From the NCBI GenBank assembly GCA_050951005.1, contig JBMNIP010000001.1:1-64000 (forward strand): 64,000 nucleotides of DNA, read 5' to 3'. The position numbers and the translations under genes were made by a program. The notes beneath the pieces are model-generated. The model did no database searches. It saw only the letters and a list, made by a program, of their open reading frames with translations, and was not told the DNA's origin. Below, piece by piece: positions 17,970 through 27,114 of the stretch; positions within the stretch are counted from its first letter, which is position 1; every line of letters starts with the position of its first letter. The stretch is from UMGS1519 sp050951005. GTDB lineage: Bacteria; Actinomycetota; Coriobacteriia; Coriobacteriales; Eggerthellaceae.

Positions 17970-19207
17970 TGCCCCGCAACCCTCTGAAACAGAGATTGCC
18001 GCTGACGCATGCCGTTTTCGGGTCTCGTACCGATGTCGGTTGCGTGCGCGAGCGCAACGAGGACAGCCTGGCGGTTTCACCCCCGCTTTTCGCCGTCGCC
18101 GATGGCATGGGCGGCCATGCTGCAGGAGACGTGGCGTCCGAGCTGGCCATCAAGGTGCTGACGCAGAATGCACCGACCTCGGCCGACGTGGACGCCCTGG
18201 GTGAAGCCGTGGTGAAGGCGAACCATGCCGTGATCAACGAAGCGCTGCGGGCCGAACTGGCGGGCATGGGCACCACGATGACCGCCTGCGTGATCGACGG
18301 ATGCAAGCTGGCTATCGCGCATGTGGGCGACTCGCGCGCCTACCTGCTGCATCATGGCAAGCTCCAGCAGCTGACCCGCGACCACAGCCTGGTCGCCGAT
18401 ATGGTGGAAGCCGGACGCATCACCGAAGAGGAGGCGCGCGTCCACCCCAACCGCTCGATCATCACCCGCGCCATTGGCAGCGACCCCAACATGCAACCGG
18501 ACCTGTACGAGATCACCGCTTCGCCCGGCGACCGCCTGCTACTGTGCAGCGACGGCTTGTACAGCATGGTGGAGAACAGCCGCATCCAATCGCAGCTGGC
18601 CCGTATCCACGATCCGCAACGCTGCGCAAGCGCCCTAGTCAACGACGCCATCAGCGCCGGCGGCCTGGACAACATCACCGTCGTCGTGGTCGATATCGTC
18701 AGCGATTCGGCCGCCACGCACAAGAAGTTCGTCCGTCGGTCCCGTCTGTGGTGGGCATTCATCATCATCTTGCTGGCTGCCGTCTTGGCAGGCGGGGTCG
18801 GAGCGGCGTATTACTACTTCCACAACAGCGCCTATATCGGCGAACAGGACGGAAAGGTCGCAGTCTACCAAGGCGTACCCGGCGATTTCTTCGGCTTTGA
18901 CATGTCCGAGCTCAGTTACGTCACCGATATCTCAGTCGACGATCTGCAACCTGGCGTCCAGCAGCATATCAAGGAGAACATCCAGGTAGACAATCTGGAC
19001 GCTGCAAACGACCTTGTGGCCCAGTACCAAGAACAGGCCGACGAGGCCAAGGCGCAGGAACAGGCGACCGCAGCGAAAAAGAAGAAAGCTGAGAAGAAGG
19101 CATCGAAATCGAGCTCCAGCACGAGCACGAGCTCTACCACTGCCACAACCACCACTACAACGAACAGCAACGATACCAACGGCTCTACCAAGAGCACGAC
19201 GAACTAG
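17969..19207 (+). CDS. pstP: PP2C-type Ser/Thr protein phosphatase
   Basis: 412 aa. PP2C metal-binding motifs in order: RxxNEDS (RERNEDSLAV, about 26), ADGMGGHAAG (about 42), SRAYL, LLLCSDGLYSMV (about 185) and GGLDNITVVVV (about 225). A transmembrane helix lies at about 258-280, followed by an extracellular region of about 80 residues and a tail of Lys, Ser and Thr. It removes phosphate from PknB and its substrates. Position between fhaB and the SEDS/PBP gene is the standard actinobacterial order. Confidence 0.92.
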   Translation: MPRNPLKQRLPLTHAVFGSRTDVGCVRERNEDSLAVSPPLFAVADGMGGHAAGDVASELAIKVLTQNAPTSADVDALGEAVVKANHAVINEALRAELAGMGTTMTACVIDGCKLAIAHVGDSRAYLLHHGKLQQLTRDHSLVADMVEAGRITEEEARVHPNRSIITRAIGSDPNMQPDLYEITASPGDRLLLCSDGLYSMVENSRIQSQLARIHDPQRCASALVNDAISAGGLDNITVVVVDIVSDSAATHKKFVRRSRLWWAFIIILLAAVLAGGVGAAYYYFHNSAYIGEQDGKVAVYQGVPGDFFGFDMSELSYVTDISVDDLQPGVQQHIKENIQVDNLDAANDLVAQYQEQADEAKAQEQATAAKKKKAEKKASKSSSSTSTSSTTATTTTTTNSNDTNGSTKSTTN

Positions 19208-19222
19208 AAGGGGTGACGCGAC

Positions 19223-21988
19223 GTGTCCAGAAGAAATATCGAACTTATCCTCTTGCTGGTGGCAACGCCGATTGTCATCCTGCCGTTCGCCATGCTCATC
19301 ATCCATGACGGCGGCACGCCGACACTCGAGACGCTTGGGACTCCCATCGGCATCGCGGCGGCATTCGCCATCGCCCATCTGGCCGTGCGCAAATTCGCGC
19401 CCGGGGCCGACCCCGCCCTGCTGCCGATTTCCTATGCATTGTCGGGTATCGGCCTTGCCTTCGTTACCCGCCTGGCGCCCGACATGGCCATTCGCCAGCT
19501 GATCTGGCTGTTCGTGGGCATTGCATTCATGATCTTGATCCTGGTGTTCGTACGGCGCATCGATAAGTCCGCCAACTACAAATACACCCTGATGATCTTG
19601 GGCTTGGCGCTGCTGCTTTCGCCGTTGCTGCCCGGCATCGGCTTGGAGCAGTACGGTTCCCGCATCTGGCTGCACCTGGGAAGCTTCAGCTTCCAGCCTG
19701 GCGAGCTTGCCAAGCTCTGCATCGTGCTGTTCTTGGCCGCCTACCTGGCACAGAACCGCGAGATGCTGTCGGTGTTCACTCTGCGGGTAGGGCCGTTCCA
19801 CCTCCCCGACATGCGCACGATGCTCCCGCTGCTCCTGATGTGGGGCGTCTCGATGGTCATCGTCATCTTCGAGAAGGACCTGGGCTCGGCCGTGATCGTG
19901 TTCCTGGTGTTCCTGACCATGCTCTACGTGGCCACAGGCAAGAAATCCTACCTGGTCTTCGGGCTGGTCTTGGCCGCAATCGGCGGCGTAGGCGCCTACC
20001 TGGGCTTTTCGCACGTTCAAATCCGCGTTTCCACTTGGCTCGATCCGTTCTCCGATGCCTCCGGCACCGGTTACCAGCTGGTCCAGTCGCTGTTCAGCAT
20101 CGCCGATGGCGGCATGTTCGGCGTGGGTATCGGCAATGGCATGGCCGAGGATATCCCGGTCGTGGAAAGCGACTTCATCTTCTCATCCATCGCCGAGGAG
20201 CTGGGCTTGCTGGGCGCCGCGGCGGTCCTGTTGCTGTACGTCTGCTTCACCATTCGCGGATGCCTGACCGCCGCCCGGGCTAAGAGCGACGTCAGCTCGT
20301 TCATCGCCGTCGGTCTGACCGCCTCCATCGCGCTGCAGGCGTTCATCATCGTCGGCGGCGTGACCCGCCTGATCCCCCTGACCGGCCTGACCCTTCCGTT
20401 CATCAGCCAAGGCGGCTCGTCGCTGCTGGCAAGCTTCATGGCCGTAGGCATGCTGCTGCGGTGCGGCGACGAGGGTACCGGCATCGGCACCGAGATCCAG
20501 CAGAACACGATGTCCATCTCGGGTATCGGCGTGCTGGGCCGCGTGTCGCTGGGCAAGCGCATCACCGCCGTGGTGGTGGTCATCTGCGCGCTGTTCGCCC
20601 TGTTGCTGGCCAACCTTACCTACCTGATGGTTGTCGAGGCCAGCGACTTGCAGAACATGTCGAACAACAACCACACCATAGCCAAGCAGGAAAAGAGCCA
20701 ACGCGGCACCATCAGCACCAGCGACGGCGTGGTCTTAGCGAAGAGCGTGCTGGAAGACGGCACCGACATATACAAGCGCGTCTATCCGCATGGCAAATTA
20801 GCCAGCAACGTGGTCGGCTATGCCTCCACGCAGTACGGCACTTCGGGCATCGAGTCGACGTACAACTCGCAGCTGCAGGGCAACCAGAGCTACTCGTCGT
20901 GGAGCGATGTGCTGGCAGGCATGAGCGGATCGGGCGTGAAGGGCAACGACATCACGCTGACGATAAACTCGAAGATCCAGAAGGCAGCCAACAAGGCCTT
21001 GAAGGGCTACAAGGGCGCCTGCGTGGTAATCAATCCCAAGACAGGTGCGATTCTGGCCATGGCCACGTCGCCCACCTATGATTCGAATGATATCGATGAC
21101 ATCCTTTCCGGCAAGGACACCGGCACCAAGGTCTCGGACGGTGCATTGCTCAACCGCGCAACGAATACGCTGTACGCACCGGGATCCACGTTCAAGATCG
21201 TGACCCTTTCCACCGCCCTGGAAAACGATATCGCCGACGAGGACAGCACCTATTCGTCGCCCGGCAGCATCACCATCGGCGGCGGCAAGATATACAACTT
21301 CGATCACAACAACTACGGCACGCTGACGCTGGAACAGGCCACCGCGCTGTCTTCGAACACCGTCTTCGCCCAAGTCGGCACCGAAATCGGATCCGATTTG
21401 CTGGTTTCCTCGGCGAAATCGTTCGGCTTCAACCGCGAGCTGGATTTCGACATCCCGCTGTACACGTCGCTGATGCCGGATGCTGACGAGATGACCGAAT
21501 GGGAGACCGCCTGGGCAGCCGATGGCCAGCCTGTCGGCGAGCACGATAGCCCGGCTGGCCCGCAGGCAACGGTCCTGCAGATGGCCATGGTCGGCTGTGC
21601 GATTGCCAATGACGGCGTCATCGAGAAGCCCTATCTGGTGGAAGGCATCTACAACTCCGAAGGGGTACGCAGTTTCACCGCCTCTTCGGAAGCGTACCTG
21701 TCACCCATCAGCAGCAATACCGCCAAGCGGGTACGCAAGGTACTGGAAACCGTAGTTAAGAGCGGCACCGGTACGGCAGCGGCCATCGACGGCGTAACCG
21801 TCGCCGGCAAGACCGGCACCGCAGAAACGGGCAAAGCGAAAGATAACTCCTGGTTCGTGGGCATGGCGCCCAGCGATGATGCTGACGTGGTGGTGGCTAT
21901 CGTCTGCGAAGAGGCGGACGAGGGCACGGCAACCGCACGGTCCAAGCAGGTAATGACAACCGCTTTGGAAGTAATGGGAGATTTATAG
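19223..21988 (+). CDS. SEDS glycosyltransferase-class B PBP fusion (RodA-PbpA)
   Basis: 921 aa with GTG start after GGGGTG. Residues about 1-420 are a SEDS protein of the RodA/FtsW family with ten helices (FEKDLGSAVIVF, YQLVQSLFSIADGGMFGVGIGNG, LPFISQGGSSL). After a further helix (about 450-470) comes a complete class B transpeptidase: YAPGSTFKIV (SxxK), SSNTVF (SxN) and GKTGTAE (KTG). In most actinobacteria rodA and pbpA are neighbouring separate genes; here one chain would both polymerise and cross-link peptidoglycan, and the expected start of a free pbpA is missing. Membrane-bound with the transpeptidase outside. Confidence 0.9.
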   Translation: MSRRNIELILLLVATPIVILPFAMLIIHDGGTPTLETLGTPIGIAAAFAIAHLAVRKFAPGADPALLPISYALSGIGLAFVTRLAPDMAIRQLIWLFVGIAFMILILVFVRRIDKSANYKYTLMILGLALLLSPLLPGIGLEQYGSRIWLHLGSFSFQPGELAKLCIVLFLAAYLAQNREMLSVFTLRVGPFHLPDMRTMLPLLLMWGVSMVIVIFEKDLGSAVIVFLVFLTMLYVATGKKSYLVFGLVLAAIGGVGAYLGFSHVQIRVSTWLDPFSDASGTGYQLVQSLFSIADGGMFGVGIGNGMAEDIPVVESDFIFSSIAEELGLLGAAAVLLLYVCFTIRGCLTAARAKSDVSSFIAVGLTASIALQAFIIVGGVTRLIPLTGLTLPFISQGGSSLLASFMAVGMLLRCGDEGTGIGTEIQQNTMSISGIGVLGRVSLGKRITAVVVVICALFALLLANLTYLMVVEASDLQNMSNNNHTIAKQEKSQRGTISTSDGVVLAKSVLEDGTDIYKRVYPHGKLASNVVGYASTQYGTSGIESTYNSQLQGNQSYSSWSDVLAGMSGSGVKGNDITLTINSKIQKAANKALKGYKGACVVINPKTGAILAMATSPTYDSNDIDDILSGKDTGTKVSDGALLNRATNTLYAPGSTFKIVTLSTALENDIADEDSTYSSPGSITIGGGKIYNFDHNNYGTLTLEQATALSSNTVFAQVGTEIGSDLLVSSAKSFGFNRELDFDIPLYTSLMPDADEMTEWETAWAADGQPVGEHDSPAGPQATVLQMAMVGCAIANDGVIEKPYLVEGIYNSEGVRSFTASSEAYLSPISSNTAKRVRKVLETVVKSGTGTAAAIDGVTVAGKTGTAETGKAKDNSWFVGMAPSDDADVVVAIVCEEADEGTATARSKQVMTTALEVMGDL

Positions 21989-22099
21989 ATAGCAGATTTG
22001 GTTGATTAGCTTTTCAACCGTATGGGAAGACGATAAATGGAGTAAGCTAAAGCGTATATCGTAGGTTCGCTTTAGCATGTATCCAAAAGGAGAATAAAC

Positions 22100-24166
22100 G
22101 TGGCCGGAAACATGGTTGGCAGAACCTTCAATGGACGGTATCGCATCACCGAGCGCATCGGCATCGGCGGCATGGCAGAAGTCTACCGTGCCCAAGATAA
22201 CGTGCTCGGCCGCGTCGTCGCTGTGAAGGTAATGCTCCCTCAGTATGCGGAAGATGCCGATTTCACCCGTCGTTTCCGACAGGAGGCCTCTGCAGCGGCC
22301 AACTTACAGAGCCCCTATATCGTCAATGTCTATGACTGGGGCCAGGACGAAGGCACCTATTACATCGTCATGGAATACGTGCGCGGTTCCGACCTGAAAA
22401 CCGCCATCAACGAGCGCGGTGCCATCAGCCAGCGCAAAGTTGCGCAAATCGGTTCCCAGGTATGCCAGGCATTGAGCGTGGCACACCACCTGGACATCAT
22501 CCACCGCGATATCAAACCTCAGAACATCATGATCCAGCCCGATGGCAACATCAAGGTCATGGACTTCGGCATTGCGCGCGCGAAGAACGCCGTGAAAGCA
22601 CAGACTTCATCGGTGCTGGGAACGGCACATTACATTTCGCCCGAGCAGGCCCAAGGCAAGGAGCTTACCGCGGCAAGCGATATGTACTCGCTCGGCATCG
22701 TCATGTACGAGGCAGTTACCGGCCATCTGCCGTTCGACGGGCCCGATGCCGTCAGCGTGGCCATGAAGCAGGTTAAAGAGCAGCCGCTGCCGCCCAGCCA
22801 TTGGGTACCGGACATCGACCCCAACCTCGAGCACATCATCATGAAGGCCATGGAGAAGGATCCGCGCAAGCGTTTCTCCACTGCCCTTGAGATGCGCCAG
22901 GTCCTGACCGATTACTTGGCCGGCCGCCTGGGCAATCGCTTCAGCAACGCTCGGACGCAACAGCTGAACACCCAGAGCGCGCCGGCAGGTGCCTATGTCC
23001 CGGCAGGCACCACGTCCGTAATGCCTGCAGTTGCCGCCGAGAATGGCACGAGCAACGGAGCGAAAAGCAAGAACTACCGCAACGACAGCGGAAAGAAAAA
23101 GAAGATGAGCGGCAAGAAGAAAGCACTCATCGCTATCCTGATTCTGCTGCTGGCAGCCGGTATCGGCTATGCCATCTGGGCGGCGGTCAATGCAAGCAAT
23201 ACCACCATCCCCGATGTTTCCGGGCAGACGCTCGAAAACGCGGAGCAAACCTTGACCGACGCCGGATACTCCATCGGAAGCACCACCGAGGTATACAGCA
23301 CTTCGGTAGACAAGGGCAAGGTTGTCAGCACCGACCCGCAAGCCGGGCAGACCGCCGAAAAGGGCACGCGGGTGAATATCACCGTGTCGAAAGGCACGGA
23401 ACAGGTAACCGTACCGAATGTGGTCGGCAAGTCGGAAACGAAGGCAATTGCTGCTCTGAGCGCCGATGGCTTGACAGCGAAAGCAGGGGATTCAGAGTAT
23501 TCCGATACAGTGGCTAAGGGCCATGTGATCAGCACCGACCCGTCTGCCAACACCATTGTGAATAAGGGCAGCGAGGTCACGTATGTGCTTTCGCTGGGAC
23601 CTGAACAGGTGGATGTCCCGGATGTCACCGGCAAGAGCGAAAGCGAGGCAACCTCGATTCTGCAAAGCGCCGGATTCACGGTAACGACAACCGAGCAATC
23701 CAGCAGCAGCGTCGATGAAGGCGATGTCATCAGCCAGTCGGTTACCGGCCAGGCAGACAAGGGCTCCACCATCAACTTGGTTATCAGCACTGGATCGAAC
23801 GAAGTGCCGGACGTTACGGGTATGACCGTGTCAAGGGCGCGTTCTGTATTGCAGAGCGCCGGCTATCGTGTGTCGGTCAGTGGAAGCGGCTATTCCAATA
23901 GCGACACAGTGAGCAGCTACTATCCGACCACTGCCGAACAGGGTGACACCATCACGCTGACGGTGAACACCTCGACCGACAATACCAGCAGTAGCAGTTC
24001 GTCAAGCAGCACCTCGAAGTCGAAGTCGAGCTCATCGAGCAGTAAATATAGCAACACAGGGCGTGTTGCAACACGCCCTGGCCACGCCTCCGTAGCTCAG
24101 GGGATAGAGCACCGCTCTCCTAAAGCGGGTGTCGACGGTTCGAATCCGCCCGGGGGCACCAGATAA
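22100..24166 (+). CDS. pknB: PknB Ser/Thr kinase with four PASTA domains; frame runs through tRNA-Arg
   Basis: 688 aa as the open frame stands; GTG start with AAAAGGAG. Kinase domain 1-275 with GIGGMAEVY (glycine loop), VAVKV lysine, HRDIKPQN and DFG. One transmembrane helix (about 337-360). Four PASTA repeats follow (starts about 370, 438, 505, 572: IPDVSG, VPNVVG, VPDVTG, VPDVTG), which bind muropeptides outside the cell. A Ser-rich tail follows. The frame has no stop before the hairpin at 24057, passes through all of tRNA-Arg and ends at TAA 24164, just past CCA. A shift of one base in the Ser-codon tract would reach TAA at 24043. The true end may thus lie near 24045; the last 40 residues are doubtful. 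Confidence 0.88.
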   Translation: MAGNMVGRTFNGRYRITERIGIGGMAEVYRAQDNVLGRVVAVKVMLPQYAEDADFTRRFRQEASAAANLQSPYIVNVYDWGQDEGTYYIVMEYVRGSDLKTAINERGAISQRKVAQIGSQVCQALSVAHHLDIIHRDIKPQNIMIQPDGNIKVMDFGIARAKNAVKAQTSSVLGTAHYISPEQAQGKELTAASDMYSLGIVMYEAVTGHLPFDGPDAVSVAMKQVKEQPLPPSHWVPDIDPNLEHIIMKAMEKDPRKRFSTALEMRQVLTDYLAGRLGNRFSNARTQQLNTQSAPAGAYVPAGTTSVMPAVAAENGTSNGAKSKNYRNDSGKKKKMSGKKKALIAILILLLAAGIGYAIWAAVNASNTTIPDVSGQTLENAEQTLTDAGYSIGSTTEVYSTSVDKGKVVSTDPQAGQTAEKGTRVNITVSKGTEQVTVPNVVGKSETKAIAALSADGLTAKAGDSEYSDTVAKGHVISTDPSANTIVNKGSEVTYVLSLGPEQVDVPDVTGKSESEATSILQSAGFTVTTTEQSSSSVDEGDVISQSVTGQADKGSTINLVISTGSNEVPDVTGMTVSRARSVLQSAGYRVSVSGSGYSNSDTVSSYYPTTAEQGDTITLTVNTSTDNTSSSSSSSSTSKSKSSSSSSKYSNTGRVATRPGHASVAQGIEHRSPKAGVDGSNPPGGTR
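24057..24080. other. 24-bp perfect palindrome between pknB tail and tRNA-Arg
   Basis: CAGGGCGTGTTG and its reverse complement directly abut, centred on GTTGCAAC. No T run follows, but the tRNA begins 6 bp later. It may be a hairpin ending or processing the pknB message. Confidence 0.55.
24086..24161 (+). tRNA. tRNA-Arg (CCU); integration site (attL side)
   Basis: 76 nt with encoded CCA; anticodon CCT in loop CTCCTAA, acceptor GCCTCCG/CGGGGGC with one U-G pair, T-loop TTCGAAT. T-stem pair 50-64 is A opposite C, a mismatch. The final 47 bases (24115-24161) recur exactly at 39255-39301 and with one difference at 32288-32332, marking it as the attachment site of the islands. Confidence 0.9.
24115..24161 (+). 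repeat. att copy 1 (tRNA-Arg 3' end)
   Basis: 47-bp direct repeat from the anticodon loop to CCA; identical to 39255-39301. The copy at 32288-32332 matches 44 of 45 bases. Confidence 0.9.
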
Positions 24167-24480
24167 AACAGCAGGTCAGAGGACATTTTTCCTCTGACCT
24201 GCTTTCTTTTTCGGGGATGCCAATTTCGGGCCATGTGCCTAATTTGTGCCAAATTTTCTGGGAGGCAACGCTAAACGACAGCGAACGATGCGCACTGCTG
24301 CTGTTGTTTGAACAGACTTGAGATAGCGAATCACCGCCTTAGTCGCCAATGAAACGCGCTCCAACCTTTAAGGAAACCGGAGCAGGCGCAGAGCGCAGAC
24401 CCACCCAATGACGCAAATGACGATGATGACGATGTCTGACTTATAGGGGATTTCATCGTCATCGTCGTCATTTGCGAACC
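24167..24480. other. Left end of island 1, non-coding
   Basis: 314 bp without a gene. It holds the terminator, two TGTGCC repeats 11 bp apart (24234, 24245), and an inverted repeat with 23-bp arms (24412-24434 and 24454-24476, one mismatch) built of GACGAT units just 5 bp past the integrase stop. The same features recur near 32061-32199, so they are likely integrase-binding ends. Confidence 0.55.
24171..24211 (+). terminator. Island-borne terminator for tRNA-Arg
   Basis: Perfect 12-bp stem GCAGGTCAGAGG / CCTCTGACCTGC with 8-nt loop, then a T-rich run. An almost identical hairpin sits just past the second att copy (32342), whereas the host-side terminator after the third copy (39312) has a different stem. 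Confidence 0.85.
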
Positions 24481-25845
24481 TCAGCTTGCTATCCGAACGA
24501 CGAACTCGCCGGTTTTGCAACCATCCGAGCCGCCGGTGACAGCAACGCAGGGACCATCTTCTATGACCGCCCAACATGCGCCGCACGTGGCATCGTCGGG
24601 CGACTCGGTCCAATGCCTGCAATTCCGGCAGACAGCGGAATCGCCAGCGGGAACGATCAACGATCCGATCCTCCGCGCCGCCTCTCGCTTCCAATCATCG
24701 TTGGTGTGAGTGTAGATGCCGAACGCCTGCAGGCTTTTGTGCCCGGAGAGACCGCGCGTCGTCCTCTCGTCCATACCGCAATCGCGCGACAGAAGGGTCA
24801 CGTAGGTGTGGCGCAGGCCATGAAAGCCGAAACCCTCCGGCACCGGGTAGCGCTTGCGCTCCTGCGCGAACCACCGGTCGAATCGCGCCTGCTGTACGTG
24901 GTTGCCCTTGCTGCTGCTGACGATGGGCATCTCGGGGCTCCATTCCAGGCCGATCTCGGCGCACCATCCTCGCTGCTTGTCCCGCCATCTTTCGAGCAGC
25001 GGCATCAACGGCGGCGGGCAGGGAACGATACGCTCCTCGCCGTTCTTCGTGGACTTGGTCTTCTGGCTGTTCTTCTCGAGGCTGCGGCGGACGTCGAACA
25101 GCCCCTTGTCGTAATCGTTCCAGGTCAGGGCGAGCACCTCGGAAAGGCGGAACCCGCACATCAGCGCAAGGAGCACTCCCATCGGCATCGCCGCAGGAGG
25201 CTCCGATGCGATCAGATCGAACAGATCCTGCGCTTGCTCCGGGGTGAGCGCCGTCTTCTCACGAGTATCGCATTTGGGCTTGGTGGCCTTGCTGCAGGGA
25301 TTCTCTCTTACGAGCTCGTAGTCGATGGCCTTGTTGAACATGCACGAGAGCACGCTGTGCGTTCGGTGGAGCGTCGTGCCGCTATAGGGCTTTCCCGTCA
25401 GGTTGCGCGGGTCGCCTGACCGCATGGCCGCGTACATCCTATCGATATCCAAGCTGGTCACGCGGTTGAGCTTCTTTTTCCCGATATAGGGGACAACGCG
25501 CGAAAGGCACTCGCGGTCTGTGGCCACGGTGCGCGCAGTAACGCTCTTCTGCGCCAGCCTGAGCTCGCAGTACGTCTTTGCAAACTCCTCGACACTTGGC
25601 GCGTCCCCGTCTAGCGAGGGCCGCTTTACCCTGCGATGTTCGGGTATATCCATAGCCCGGCCGCCGTGATACACGAACTCGTTGATGTCCAACAGCGCGG
25701 CTATCGCCTCGGCCTCACTGGCGAAATCCTCGCGATAGGACTCGTAAGACTTCCTTTCCTCGCTCCATCCGAGCGAGTACTTAATTTGCCAGGACCCGTT
25801 GAGCCGTTGGAAATAGCTGCCCTTGTTATGCGGGATCTGCGCCAT
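24481..25845 (-). CDS. int: Tyrosine recombinase (integrase) with Cys-rich C-terminus
   Basis: 454 aa from the internal Met (MAQIPHNKGSY); an upstream GTG-type extension of 16 residues is possible. SAM-like N-terminal core-binding domain about 75-170; catalytic residues visible: Arg in CGFRLSEVLAL, HGLRHTY, SGHKS and Tyr in IYTHTND. The last 50 residues carry CRNCRHW, CGACW and further Cys (pattern CxxC...CxxC...C...C), suggesting a metal-binding module not usual for integrases. It sits next to the att site in tRNA-Arg and should carry out island 1 (and perhaps island 2) integration and excision. Its start overlaps the preceding gene by 20 bp. Confidence 0.88.
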   Translation of the reverse strand: MAQIPHNKGSYFQRLNGSWQIKYSLGWSEERKSYESYREDFASEAEAIAALLDINEFVYHGGRAMDIPEHRRVKRPSLDGDAPSVEEFAKTYCELRLAQKSVTARTVATDRECLSRVVPYIGKKKLNRVTSLDIDRMYAAMRSGDPRNLTGKPYSGTTLHRTHSVLSCMFNKAIDYELVRENPCSKATKPKCDTREKTALTPEQAQDLFDLIASEPPAAMPMGVLLALMCGFRLSEVLALTWNDYDKGLFDVRRSLEKNSQKTKSTKNGEERIVPCPPPLMPLLERWRDKQRGWCAEIGLEWSPEMPIVSSSKGNHVQQARFDRWFAQERKRYPVPEGFGFHGLRHTYVTLLSRDCGMDERTTRGLSGHKSLQAFGIYTHTNDDWKREAARRIGSLIVPAGDSAVCRNCRHWTESPDDATCGACWAVIEDGPCVAVTGGSDGCKTGEFVVRIAS

Positions 25846-27022
25846 CGGCCCCCGCGGCCTTCCTGCGGTTGGCGTCGCGCACGCGGCACGCATCGCTGCA
25901 GTAGTCCTTGCGCGTTCCCCGCTCGTTGGAGAGCACGGCGTTGCCGCAGAGGCGGCACACGGTGATTCGCTTGCCCTCGTGGTACGAGAGCGCGTACCAG
26001 AGCGCCGAGGCGAACGAGCGGCACAGGATGCGCGGGGCGTCGATGTTCTCGTGCTCGCCGGAAACGTCGTACTCCCAGCCCGCCTTCTCGCCCTCGAGCT
26101 CGAGGTTGACGTACTCGTAGCTGAACGACTCGACCACGGAGCGGGCCATCGCCCCCTGGTCCCCGGAGTCCTCGACGCAGAGGTAGAGCGTCCGGTCCTC
26201 GGCCGGGACGCGGTTGGGGCGGAAGAGGCTCCCCCAGGAGGGCAGGTCGTCGGTGGCGAGGGTCTTGGTGGTGAAGAACACGCTCCCGTTTCGGGGGTCG
26301 GGGTAGCTCGGCGTTATGTCGCCGACGCCGGGGATGCTCGTCGCGCGCCTCGCCTTCGGAGCCATCGCCGAGAACAGCGGGTCGGAGGCCGCGTCCTCCG
26401 CCGCGCTCTTGGCGGGCTTGGCGAAGAACGGGTTGAACTTGGCGGGTATCACGAGCAGGGGCGCGCCGATGCGCTTGTTGTCGACGCGCTCGAAGCCGGC
26501 CTTTGCGAAGATCTCCGGCTCGCCGCCCTCCATGAGGCCCTTGAGCCTGAGCGCCGTCGAGAGCTGGTTGCGCACGGCCATCCAGTCCTGCACGGGCTCT
26601 ACCAGGACGGTGAACTCGTCGGAGAGCGAACCCATGCGCTCCGCGGCCCCCGCGCCGTCGCGGCAGTACTTCTCGACGAACTTCCCGAGCGCGAGGCCGT
26701 TCGCTCGCAGGCCCTCGGCGGAGTCCAGGAAGAGCTCGGCAGCGAGCGCGTCGGCGTCGCAGGCGGTGAAGGCGGCGGAGAGGAGCTTCGCGGCGTCCGC
26801 CGGCGCGAGCATGCGGGGGATCCCCGCCAGGCTCTCGACGGCGACGATCGGGGGCAGGCCGTCGACGATCTGCACGAGCGCCCCGGGGGCCTTCACGGCG
26901 AGGAGGGCGTTGAGCGCGGAGGGGTCCGGCTCGAAGCTCTCGCGCCTCGCGACGTCGGCCGGCACCGCCCTGACCAGGTAGTGCGTCCTCGTCTTTTTGT
27001 TCCTCGTGATGCAGGCGAGCAT
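25826..27022 (-). CDS. Unknown island protein with C-terminal zinc-finger-like motif
   Basis: 398 aa; ATG after AGGGGG. The first 310 residues match no family I recognise. Residues about 345-385 (CRLCGNAVLSNERGTRKDYCSDACRVR) form CxxC...CxxxC, close to the CGNR or recombinase-type zinc finger. Transcribed with int and divergent from xis/rep, the place of a master regulator in satellite-type islands. A DNA-binding regulator is therefore possible but unproved. Confidence 0.6.
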   Translation of the reverse strand: MLACITRNKKTRTHYLVRAVPADVARRESFEPDPSALNALLAVKAPGALVQIVDGLPPIVAVESLAGIPRMLAPADAAKLLSAAFTACDADALAAELFLDSAEGLRANGLALGKFVEKYCRDGAGAAERMGSLSDEFTVLVEPVQDWMAVRNQLSTALRLKGLMEGGEPEIFAKAGFERVDNKRIGAPLLVIPAKFNPFFAKPAKSAAEDAASDPLFSAMAPKARRATSIPGVGDITPSYPDPRNGSVFFTTKTLATDDLPSWGSLFRPNRVPAEDRTLYLCVEDSGDQGAMARSVVESFSYEYVNLELEGEKAGWEYDVSGEHENIDAPRILCRSFASALWYALSYHEGKRITVCRLCGNAVLSNERGTRKDYCSDACRVRDANRRKAAGADGADPA

Positions 27023-27114
27023 GCGGGCCCCCTAGATGATCAAGTTACGTCTTTTAGATTAGTATACCGTTAAATTACGCTATTGCAACATGCTTAGCCG
27101 TATGTGATAATCGC

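Noticed and set aside
24171..24211. Insertion-sequence terminal repeats near the islands
   Set aside because: The inverted sequence is an intrinsic terminator, and no transposase gene is present in either island.
24472..25419. 315-residue plus-strand open frame opposite int
   Set aside because: Antisense to integrase catalytic motifs; no ribosome site or domain.
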